Assembly (NCBI GenBank): GCA_036023115.1
Contig: JAYKKT010000047.1
Coordinates: 310,001 to 374,000 of the forward strand
From: Brasenia schreberi
Lineage: Eukaryota; Streptophyta; Magnoliopsida; Nymphaeales; Cabombaceae
Length of the DNA stretch: 64,000 bases
Direction of reading: 5' to 3'
The first letter of the stretch is position 1. The number at the start of each line of letters is the position of its first letter. Shown here piece after piece: positions 23,701 to 34,117 of this stretch. The notes under the pieces were generated by a model. The model worked only from the letters and a program-made list of their open reading frames with translations, did not search any database and was not told where the DNA came from. The position numbers were made by a program, and so were the translations under genes.

Positions 23701-26089
23701 GTCTAATATGCAGAGAAGAAAACTTCAAAGCAGTACCATTCTGATTATATATGCAGGGGATGTGCATAATTGTCTTCGGGAATTTCTTCTCATTGAGCTT
23801 AATTGAATGTTATGTGATGTCAGTGGTGATAACAGTGGGTGTCGTTGGTTTCTTCATAGGTTTTTGCTAGGTGATGCATGAACTATGAATTGTCACCTCC
23901 TCATCATATATCAATATGCAAATGAAATCTTCTCCGTTACCGCGTGTTTTTCAACCCCTTATTTGCGTCATGATCATTGTTTATATCTTCTGTCGCTTTC
24001 AAGCTATCAATTCATTACGTAAGATTGTGCAAGTGCTCTTTAGAAAAGCTTGACTTGGAGGGTTAATCTCATTATCTTCAATAACAATGTGGTGGCATTT
24101 TATAAGCATAGGTATGATTCTTTCGTCATGGGGCGTTTTCTGAATACCTGCCCTATGTGCCAGATTTGCTTTGTTTAACTTAATCTGTTGCTATCATCTG
24201 ATCAAACTCATCCATAGAATACACTGGAAAACAGAAACTGAAACAGACGCATACGTGAGGAGAAATGCTGTGTGAGAACCCATTAAAGGGCTCTTGCAAC
24301 TTGGCATATAAAACATGTAACGGCCTAATACTCTATGCGCTTCTTGACAAGGAGGATATCGTATTCTATATGCGTGTGTATGTCCTCATCCCTTATCTTC
24401 AAATTTACCCTAAAAGCAACTTCAACACTGCTGAAAATTTGGCCAACCCTGATACAGCAAGTTGCTACGGGCCCATTTTCGCAATGATATAGCTTGGGAA
24501 AGTTATGGACGCTGGTCGGCCATGAAGATCTGCAGAGAAGTTGTCGTATCAGGATATTACCAATTCAATGTGCTACGACAATGATTCTTACTGTTTAACC
24601 TTGGCGGGCGTGGAACTTCACTAATTGATTATCTGATTTTCGTAGAAGGATGAAGCTTTGTTTGCTTAAAGTGAACAAAGAGTTTAGACTTCCACTTGTA
24701 ATGCAGTTGGTATTGACAATTAATTGAAAAATATGCAATTAGTAGCTAGTTGGTTTTTGAAATCTAATTATTCTGAATGGACTAAGATTAGCCAGATTGT
24801 TTAATGAAGATCAAAGGAAATCCTTCAAAGCGCCAAGTTAAACAACAGAGCAATCCATGTTTGAAGGTGCCTGTTCCCAGTATCATAGCAAAAGCAAAGT
24901 CTTAACAAAACAAAAGTTTTTATTGCTGGTCGGTTGGAAACTCGGAATCCTACATATAGCTGATGACCGATGCATAAGAAAATGAGCTCTTTTATTCTTG
25001 GTTCGAAAATTAATCCAGCATCACAGAAATTAATGTCTAAGAAAATAAAAGAAAACCTTTTCTGATTGTTTGTTGGAAAGTTGAATCCTTCATCAAAGCA
25101 TCACAGAAAAACAATGCCAGAGAAGATGAAAATTCTTTCCCTTTTGGTCGTGTTGTTTCGCACTAAAACCCCACATCACAAGTTTGTTATATCTTAGCAT
25201 GCTAAAGATATGCTAATCTCTAAAAGTAAGTGAACCAAAGCTTTTGGTGCATTGCTGGTCGAGTGCATTGACATGGTCTTATGCATTATTAGAACCATGA
25301 TTTTGCGTTCAAGCTTGGGATGGCAATTCACATCAACATGGAATCCATCAAAAGAAAATATATGTTACGTGGAGATTGATGGGGATTCCATCAAGATGTC
25401 TACTTAAGAATTAGATAAACATGCTTTCTGAAAACTAAGTGCATCTGACTGCTCTTTCTCCTCTTGAAAACAAGTGACATTTTTGCTTTGAAGGAGACTA
25501 AAACAATACTCAATGGCAACAAAGTATCATGTAGCGGACCCCACTTCGCTTGGAAGAAGGCTTGGTTTTGGGTTTAGTCGGAGACTAACATAATAGAAAG
25601 AGCCTTTGACTTCAAGATGAGCCATCTAAGGTGCAGCTCGAATGGGCTGCACCAACTACAAGACCTGGTTTGAGGCTGGGACCTTCTCAACCCTCGCATT
25701 CTTGCGAGCATCTACCCATCGATCCTCGGCCAGGATGGGAGTCTGAAGACCTTACGAGGACCATCCCCTCAAGTGCCTTTTGCCAACGAGTGCTGTCCAT
25801 CTTCTAAAGTGTGCCTAGCCCCAGCTTCTTTATATTTCAAAAAATGCATTCTTTAGCTCTCGATTCTTGATTTAATGCACTAACTTCGCCTGTAGAGAGG
25901 CTTCACCGCAGACAAATTCCAAACCCCAATAAAGGAAGATTGCGTTAGATACCTGACAGCCATTGGAAAACTTCGTCAGATGTTTTATTCAGGGATGATC
26001 TTTCTAATATACCAGTGCATCAGATCGCTTTATAGTTGAGCATGCTTAAGCGAGAGCACAAGAAATCTCATACTACCAGTGTCACACCC
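23701..26089. other. Intergenic, no gene recognised
   Basis: No coding sequence could be supported. The stretch holds one small repeat at 25501-25580. Confidence 0.4.
25501..25580 (+). repeat. Small SINE-like / LINE 3'-like repeat
   Basis: Reads CATGTAGCGGACCCCACTTC and then AAGGCTTGGTTTTGG, which is close to the 3' part of the repeat at 22926 and to the RTE LINE ends. Confidence 0.4.
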
Positions 26090-27880
26090 GCATGGGTCGC
26101 GACCACGACCTGGCCCGAGCCGATGCCACGTGGCCGCTTCTCGCACGGGCGTGATGGTGAGCATTAAACAAATACAATACCAATTTAATTCAAACTCAAG
26201 AAATATCTAACTAAAATAAATATTCATATCGAAGTTCTAAACAACACGTCCAAAATGGTGTGGGGCCCACCTAACAATAACCCCGAATAAAAGACTTTCT
26301 AAATTATTCAACACTTATCATACCATCTAAAATAAAAATGCTGCTCTATCAAACTCCTACTCTGCTCCGTATGCCTTCGAAGTGCTAGCTTCAGGATGAG
26401 CTGTAAAATAATAGGGTGAGCTCCTATACATAGCTCAATAGGGAGGTTAAACATCTTTAAACAGAAAACATACTAAAAGCATGCATAGTTTCACAATCAT
26501 TTCATAACAAAGCATATTTACCTTGAAATCATGATCTCAAATTCATACGCACACACTCACACACGCACACACATCATTAGTTTCGATAATTACAGTCCAT
26601 ACTGTGTCTACCCCAAAGGCCACGGGAGTCGTCCGGCCCTCCCTAACGTGACCTCGGTAACCCCGTCCACGACGGTAACCACGTCGACTCTCACGGTAGA
26701 GTGCCCGGGAACACACCCTGTATTCGCCCAAGCCGGATCGCCCGAGGGACCTGCAAGTCTCTAGAGACCCCACACAAACCACACAAGTACGACTCGTATA
26801 TTCACACATCATTACATTTCTAAAACCAATTACAGTTCATCACATTCACAAATCATATCCAGATCCATGAATATCTAAAATCAAACTCATATCCACACAA
26901 CATTTAAATACCATGTTCATACAACACATGCATATCAAAACATGCTCTTTATCAAACAGTGTCATAAACATGTTCTATTTGAAAAGCATATCAAATAACC
27001 CATAATTGCGAATAACAATTCACAAACATCAATAAAACAGTTATCAATCATGCACATTTAAATCTATCTAAAATAGTAAAATCACTTCTAGCATGGTTCT
27101 GTAAAAGAATGCATAACCCCATACCTAAAGAAACGCTAAGATCCAGTCCTCAAGTTGTTGGGCCACTCTTATCACCACCAAATCTTCCAATTTTAATCTC
27201 TAAACAATTACAAATAATTGAAACATTAAAATTTATTCAACTATAAGTCTAACGAAACAAACTATATCCGAATCGAATCCCAAACCCTAATTTGGATCTG
27301 TTTAAGCTATCCGAGATCCAAATCGATACCCAATTTCATACCTAATCCAAATGAGTGACACAATAGGTAGTTTGTGTCACTGTATCAACACAGAACCTAT
27401 AACTACTGATACAGGTCTCATTCTTAACCCAGACATCCATTTCAAGACACGACCCAAACTAGACTCATTTCCGACACAGAACCTATTTTGACACAGAACT
27501 GGTTCTTAACACGCGACATGAGGACACGACACGAACCAGTGTCGGTTCATGACAATTCAGACATGACACGACATGAAAATGAAGGACATGGCCAAAAGTT
27601 TTTTTTTTTTTCCGGCATCGATCTCGTCGATTTCCGGCGAAGCATAACCGTTTTCCGCCAAATCGACGCCATTGCTTACCTACCCCACCAAAATGTTTAG
27701 TTCTACCTCAAACTTCCAATCCAAGCCCAAAACTATGATTTTCAACAAGCTTTTCATCAAAAAATAAAAAGGAAAAATGAAAATATGAAAAAAATATTGA
27801 ACTCACTGGATTCTGGCCGACTCTTGTTTTTCGGCTAGTTCAAGGCTGCCTCAACTCCTTGGACAATATAGTATGAAGGG

Positions 27881-27891
27881 CCCCTTTTATA
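27881..27891 (-). promoter_or_regulatory. TATA box in the gypsy 3' LTR
   Basis: The complement reads TATAAAAGGGG, a good Pol II TATA box about 57 bases inside the element-side LTR start. It is repeated at 33805-33815 in the other LTR. Confidence 0.6.
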
Positions 27892-27910
27892 GACCCTTCA
27901 TACATGGTTG

Positions 27911-27948
27911 TTACTGCACAGCCTGTGCAGTAACGCTTAAGCGTTACA
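27911..27948. repeat. Double palindrome at the gypsy LTR terminus
   Basis: TTACTGCACAG and its reverse complement CTGTGCAGTAA flank a single C. This is followed directly by TAACGCTTAAGCGTTA, a perfect 16-bp palindrome sharing its first TAA, and then CA at the LTR end. In the other LTR the first palindrome is present twice. Confidence 0.9.
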
Positions 27949-27964
27949 TTCTACCCCCCTTAAA
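27949..27964 (-). promoter_or_regulatory. Polypurine tract of the gypsy element
   Basis: The complement reads TTTAAGGGGGGTAGAA and directly abuts the 3' LTR. This is where plus-strand DNA synthesis starts in LTR retrotransposons. Confidence 0.85.
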
Positions 27965-29499
27965 GAAATTCTGTCCTCAGAATTTAGAAAGTACCTGAAC
28001 AGATATGGATACTTCTCTCGCATTTCATCCTCGAGCTCCCAAGTAGCTTCGCTCGACAAATGATGACTCCAGTGTACTTTTACTGTCCTCAAAACTCGAC
28101 GACATAAGACCTGTTCCTTTCTATCTAAAATGGCTATGGAAACCTCTTCATAAGACAAATCTTCATGTATGTGTAGCGGCTCGACTTCAATGATATGTGA
28201 GGGGTCAGGAACATACTTTCGCAACATGGATATGTGAAATACATTATGCACTCCAATCAATGACGACGGCAAGTCCAATTGGTAAGCAACATCTCCAACT
28301 CGTTTCACGATTTGGTAAGGCTCAATATACCTAGGACTCAATTTACCCTTCTGTCCAAAACGAATCACTCCTCGAGCTGGAGAGACTTTTAAGAATATAT
28401 AATCACCGACCATAAACTCTAGATCACGACGTCTCTTATCTGCAAAACTCTTTTGTCGGTCTTGAGCTGCTTTAATGCATTGACGAACTAAGTTCATCTT
28501 ATCTGACGATTATCGAAGTATTTCTGGACCTGTTGCAGGTCGTAAACCAGGAATATCCCAACATAGTGGAGTCCTACACTTTTTCCCATAAAGCATTTCA
28601 TAGGGTGACATCCCAATGCTCGCTTGGAAACTATTGTTATATGCAAACTCAATTAAGTGCAATTGGTTATCCCATTGGTCCTTATTGTCCAACACACATG
28701 CCCGAAATATATTCTCTAGAGTTTGAATTGTACGTTCAGCTTGCCCATCGGTATGTGGGTGAAATGCCGTGCTAAACTGCAATCTTGTTTGTAGAGCATC
28801 TTGTAAACTCTGCCAGAAATGAGAGGTAAAACGAGGGTCTCTATCTGAAGTGATGGTCTTTAGCACACCATAGAACTTAACGATCTCAGCGATATACACA
28901 ACAGCTAATTTCAATAACGACATATTCTTCCGAATGGGTATAAATCGTGCAACCTTAGTAAGTCGGTCGACAATTACCCAAATAGCATCGTGCTTTAGTG
29001 AGGTGAGAGGAAGTCCAATAACAAAGTCCATGTTAATATGTTGCCATTTTCTTTCAGGAATAGGTAATGGTCTTAAGGTTCCTGCTGGTCGCTGGTGATC
29101 TGCCTTCACCTTCTGACAAGTCATATATCTAGTCACAAATTCATCAATAGACTTTTTCATTCCAGACCAATAATACTGTCGGCTTAGGTCCTTATACATC
29201 TTTGTGCTATCTGGATGAATACTGAAACGACTACGATGTGCTGCTTCCAGTATCTCATTTCGAAGTGATTCATCTTTAGGCACATATACGCGTCCCTCAA
29301 AACGTAAGGAACCATCATCCTCACATATCTCATATCCAGGCCAACTCTCACTATGAATCTCATCTATAATCCTCTTTAACTCAGGATCATCTCTTTGTGC
29401 ACCAAGTACTCTGACAAATCTTTCCCGGTTCCTAACTTCACAAAAGACCATACATTCCCGAATCACCCGTTCTATTGGGATCCTTTTCCTGATCATCAA
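27965..29499 (-). pseudogene. Gypsy integrase and C-terminal domain, one in-frame stop
   Basis: One frame spans the whole region with a single internal TAA at 28510-28512, between GPEILR and SSDKMNLVRQ. The upstream part (29499-28513) has an HHCC-like zinc region in which the first Cys of the final CxxC is Tyr (YMTC). It then has the catalytic core: INMDFVIGLP supplies the first Asp, TSDRDPRF the second and GQAERTIQTLE the Glu of the DDE triad. The downstream part (28509 to about 27965) holds the integrase C-terminus and a chromodomain-like tail (VHWSHHLSSEATWELEDEM). Integrase inserts the cDNA, and chromodomain tails steer insertion to marked chromatin. Apart from the stop and the zinc change it looks well kept. 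Confidence 0.88.
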
Positions 29500-30722
29500 A
29501 GGTAGGCACCGATCATCTTTCTACTTAGAGCGTCTCGCTACAACATTTGCCTTGCCAGATGATACGTGGGTTGGAAATCGTAATCCTTCGTACCAACCAC
29601 CTCCGTTGCCTCACATGTTCAACTCCTTTCCCGATCATACAAATACTTCGACTCAGATCACCGAAAATGTTAAACGTTGCCCCGTAGAGAATAATGTCTC
29701 CAAACTTTCACAAGAAAACTACCAGCTGCTATAACCTCCAGCATGGTTGGGTAATTTTCCTCATGTGAGACCTGTAAGTTGCTCAGAGGCATAAGCTATT
29801 ACTTTCCTTCTTGCATTAGCATACACCCTAATCCTTTTTTAGAAGCATCACAAGTAAATCACAAAATGTCCTAAAGAATAGAAAAATTACTAAAATAAGG
29901 GTAGTGAGTCACGGTTTCTTCTTTAATTCATGGAAACTTTCTTCACAGTCTTTTGTCCATACAAATGGAGTTCTTTTCTAGTCAATCTAGTTAATGGCAT
30001 AGCTATATGGAGAAAATCCTTTTATGAACCTACGATAATATCTTGCTAAGCCCAAGAAACTCTTTATTCGTTATTGTCTTTGGTTGTTCCCGTATGCATG
30101 ACTACTTCTACTTTATTAGGATCCACCTGCAACTCCTTGTTTCTTTGTTTACTATATGTCCTAGAAATTTAATTTCTCATCCAAAACTCACATTTTTCCA
30201 ATTTGGCATATAATTGTCTTTCTTTTAAAATTTCTAGCACTATTTTCAAGTGAATTGCATGTTCTTATTCTGTTTTTGAATAAATCAAAATATCATCAAT
30301 GAAAACTACCACAAATTTATCCAAATATGATCTAAACAATTATTCATATAATCCATAAATAAGGAGCATTGCATTAACCAAATGACATCACCAAATATTC
30401 ATAGTGACCATATCTAGTTCTAAAAGCAGTCTTAGGAATATCTTCTTTTACCCTAATCTGATGGTACCTTGACCTTAAATCTATCTTTGAGAAAATCACA
30501 GCTCCGCAACTTGATCTAACAAATCATCTATCCTAGGAAGTAGACATTTATTCTTAATGGTCACCTTGTTTAATTATCTATAATCTACACATAACCTTCT
30601 AAGACTACCATCCTTCTTTTTCACAAACTAACAAGCACTCTGTGCTCCCCATGGTGAACACACTTGGCCCGAATGAATTGCTTTTCCAAGAAGCTCCTCA
30701 ATTTGTTTCAGCTTGTTAACTC
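29500..30722 (-). pseudogene. Decayed gypsy reverse transcriptase and RNase H
   Basis: No long frame survives, but landmarks remain on the minus strand. VFIDDILIYS, which holds the RT catalytic Asp pair, has its core at 30292-30303, and VKKKDG-like and ANVVA (RNase H end, near 29540) segments can be found in different frames. Many stops and frameshifts separate them. The loss is much heavier than in the flanking gag and integrase parts. Confidence 0.75.
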
Positions 30723-32000
30723 CTACTTAAGCTCGGTTGGAGCCATTCGTATACGGTGGTATAGACACGAAACCAGAACCGGTTGGAACCAAATCAGTAT
30801 AGCAAACTCTATCTCTCTAACTGATACTGGGTTCTCTTCTCGCTGACCTTGGAAAACGAAAGTAGTCTCTCGAGGAATAGAGAAAGTAATCTCTCGCTTC
30901 TTGCAATTAATCACAACACGGTTCCTAGATAACCAATCCATACCCAAAACTATATCGTAGTTCGAAATCTACAGCAAAACCAAGTCGGCTCTCAAGTCAT
31001 GACCACCAACCAATACAGAACAATCTCGCAAAATCCGATGCGGCACAATAACATCTCCATTAGGGAAACATATAGAGAATCCATCTAATGGTTTCGGGTC
31101 TAAACTCGTACGACTTACAAAAGTAGGTGAAACAAAGCAATGCGATGCACCAGAGTTAAATAAAACACGCGCAAGCAAACCACAAACTGATAAGGTACTA
31201 ATAACCAAATGAGAGGTACCTGACTCATGGCCCTCTACAGCATAAACGCGACCCTGGTTAGTTACTTGAGGGTGAGGCAATCGAGGTGGTCCTTGTTGAC
31301 GAACAGGTACCGGAGGACGAGGAGGCCCCATAGTGCTTCCCTGAACTGAAGAAGAAGTAAAATACGTAGCCCGTGAACAATCAACCTTACGATGACCGAA
31401 CTCTTTACATATGAAACAACGACCTCTCATGTCTTCCTTCTGTACACTGCTAAATATCTGAGTCTGGACTTGCTTAAAGTTCTTCTCTGAAGGACATTCT
31501 CTAGCTCTATGACCCGTGCCTCTATAGTTATAATATGTGATCCCTCGATTTTGTTGGTTGTTTTGCTCACGTGAAGGCCCACTTCTCGCCTGAGTCTGGC
31601 TACCCCTATTTGTCCACTGATAAGCTTGGGTTGATTTACTCTTCTTCGTGCCTTCATATGAGTTGCCAAAAGTTGGTTCTGCTGGCCTCTTCTTACCCTT
31701 ATAATGCAACATATCTGTCTCTACATGAGTAGCAGCAGCTTGTAATTCATCAATATCTGTATATATCTTTCCTCTCAGTGACTTACGGATCGGATCAGAA
31801 AGTCCCCCGAAATATTTATTTGCTCGTGCCTCAGGAATTACAATACCCAGGTCAAACTGTAACAACCTTAGAAATTGGTTGGTATATTCTCTCACTGATA
31901 AATTGTCCTGCTGCAGTTGATTAAATTCAAGTTGTAAATGCATCCGATCATTGTGAGAAAAGAAATGACTGAAAAATGCCTTCTTAAATGCCTCCCAAGT
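30723..32000 (-). pseudogene. Gypsy gag-protease, 5' end missing
   Basis: A long minus-strand frame enters from the LTR at 32000 and runs to about 30969; protease-RT linker sequence continues to 30723 (MGMDWLSRNRVVINCKKRE). The capsid part starts abruptly at WEAFKKAFFSHFF and continues with LQQDNLSVREYTNQFLRL. A CCHC zinc knuckle CFICKEFGHRKVDC is intact, and a preceding knuckle has lost its cysteines. The protease motif reads LFNSGASH, where the family has D at the N position, so the catalytic Asp is changed to Asn. There is no gag start codon: the frame begins inside the LTR. Gag would package the RNA, and protease would cut the polyprotein. Confidence 0.88.
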
Positions 32001-33908
32001 TGTCACACCCGCCCGAGTCGCGACCACGACCCGGCCCGAGCCGATGCCACGTGGTTGCTTCTCGCACGGGCGTGATGGTGAGCATTAAACAAATACAATA
32101 CCAATTTAATTCAAACTCAAGAAATATCTAACTGAAATAAATATTCATATCAAAGTTCTAAACAACACGTCCAAAATGGTGCGGGGCCCACCTAACAATA
32201 ACCCCGAATAAAAGACTTTCTAAATTATTCAACACTTATCATACCATCTAAAATAAAAATGCTGCTCTATCAAACTCCTACTCTGCTCCGTATGCCTTCG
32301 AAGTGCTAGCTTCAGGATGAGCTGTAAAATAATAGGGTGAGCTCTTATACATAGCTCAATAGGGAGGTTAAACATCTTTAAACAGAAAACATACTAAAAG
32401 CATGCATAGTTTCACAATCATTTCATAACAAAGCATATTTACCTTGAAATCATGATCTCAAATTCATACGCACACACTCACACACGCACACACATCATTA
32501 GTTTCGATAATTACAGCCCATACTGTGTCTGCCCCAAAGGCCATGGGAGTCGTCCGGCCCTCCCTAACGTGACCTCGGTAACCCCGTCCACGACGGTAAC
32601 CACGCCGACTCTCACGGCAGAGTGTCCGGGAACACACCCTGTATTCGCCCAAGCCGGATCGCCCGAGGGACCTGCAAGTCTCTAGAGACCCCACACAAAC
32701 CACACAAGTACGGCTCGTATATTCACACATCATTACATTTCTAAAACCAATTACAGTTCATCACATTCACAAATCATATCCAGATCCATGAATATCTAAA
32801 ATCAAACTCATATCCACACAACATTTAAATACCATGTTCATACAACACATGCATATCAAAACATGCTCTTTATCAAACAGTGTCATAAACATGTTCTATT
32901 TGAAAAGCATATCAAATAACCCATAATTGCGAATAACATTTCACAAACATCAATAAAACAGTTATCAATCATGCATATTTAAATCTATCTAAAACAGTAA
33001 AATCACTTCTAGCATGGTTCTGTAAAAGAATGCATAACCCCATACCTGAAGGAACGCTAAGATCCAGTCTCCAAGCTGTTGGGCCACTCTTATCACCACC
33101 AAATCTTCCAATTTTAATCTCTAAACAATTACAAATAATTGAAACATTAAAATTTATTCAACTATAAGTCTAACGAAACAAACTATATCCGAATCAAATC
33201 CCAAACCCCAATTTGGATCTGTTTAAGCTATCCGAGATCCAAATCGATACCCAATTTCATACCTAATCCGAATGAGTGACACAATAGGTAGTTTGTGTCA
33301 CTGTATCAACACAGAACCTGTAACTATTGATACAGGTCTCATTCTTAACCCAGACACCCATTTCAAGACACGACTCAAACTAGACTCATTTCCGACACAA
33401 AACCTATTTTGACACAGAACTGGTTCTTAACACGCGACACGAGGACACGACATGAACCAATGTCGGTTCATGACAATTCAGACATGACACGACATGAAAA
33501 TGAAGGACATACCCAAAAGTTTTTTTTTTTTTCGGCATCGATCTCGCCGGTTTCCGGCGAAGCATAACCGTTTTCCGGCCAAATCGACGCCATTGCTTAC
33601 CTACCCCACCAAAATATTTAGTTCTACCTCAAACTTCCAATCCAAGCCCAAAACTATGATTTTCAACAAGCTTTTCATCAAAAAATAAAAAGGAAAAACG
33701 AAAATATGAAAAAAATATTGAACTCACTGGATTTCGGCCGACTTCTCCTGTTTTCCGGCTAGTTCAAGGTTGCCCCAACTCCCTGGACAATATAGTATGA
33801 AGGGCCCCTTTTATAGGCCCTTCATACATGGTTGTTACTGCACAGCCTGTGCAGTAACACTTAACGGGCGTTACTGCACAGCCTGTGCAGTAACGCTTAA
33901 GCGTTACA
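32001..33908 (-). repeat. Gypsy 5' LTR (1908 bp)
   Basis: Same TG...CA ends as the 3' LTR and nearly the same sequence. It is about 49 bases longer, mainly because a 36-base stretch holding the TTACTGCACAG palindrome occurs twice near 33835-33895. The TATA box is the complement of 33805-33815. Its inner end (32001) joins gag coding sequence with no primer binding site. Confidence 0.92.
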
Positions 33909-34117
33909 AACAGAGTTAAGTTCATCTAGAAAATTTATATATCTCTGCCTTATCATGTTGATAGTTTAACGACAAAAGAAAATGCCCGTCAAAGAAAGTC
34001 GAGGCATGTCCTCATGTCATGTCTTAAATACACTCGAGCAGAGTGTGTCCATGATGAAGGCAAAAGCTTAGATTATCTTCAAGAACAGTTTCACAATGTT
34101 GTGAATGGAAACATTAT
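33909..34117. other. Short unassigned segment between two retroelements
   Basis: It shows no similarity by eye to the copia family B copies, which become recognisable from about 34118. Confidence 0.4.

Larger units (their letters stand above)
26090..27948 (-). repeat. Gypsy 3' LTR (1859 bp)
   Basis: Begins TGTCACACCC and ends GCGTTACA on the plus strand, giving TG...CA ends. It matches 32001-33908 nearly throughout, with scattered and mostly transitional differences; I estimate about 98% identity by eye. On the minus strand a TATAAAAGGGG box is the complement of 27881-27891. The element-side 5' terminus carries two adjacent palindromes (27917-27947). Confidence 0.93.
26090..33908 (-). mobile_element. 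Ty3-gypsy (chromovirus-like) retrotransposon, damaged
   Basis: The element is bounded by two long LTRs of the same family (26090-27948 and 32001-33908) and read on the minus strand. The interior runs gag, protease, reverse transcriptase, RNase H, integrase, C-terminal domain, which is the Ty3-gypsy order. Flanking 5-mers ACCAG (left) and AACAG (right) differ at one base and could be a mutated target duplication. The polypurine tract is present at the 3' LTR. The 5' LTR, however, abuts the middle of gag, so leader, primer site and gag start are missing. The RT to RNase H part (about 29500-30960) is shattered, while gag and integrase frames are long. The integrase C-terminal sequence is closest to the Tekay/Del chromovirus group, from memory. 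Confidence 0.9.

Noticed and set aside
26531..26812. Open frames on both strands, repeated at 32452-32733
   Set aside because: They lie inside the gypsy LTRs, mirror each other and carry no known motif.
32001..33908. The second gypsy LTR as a separate solo LTR inserted into gag
   Set aside because: A solo insertion should duplicate 5 bases, but the flanks CAAGT and AACAG do not match. The outer flanks of the whole element (ACCAG and AACAG) fit better.
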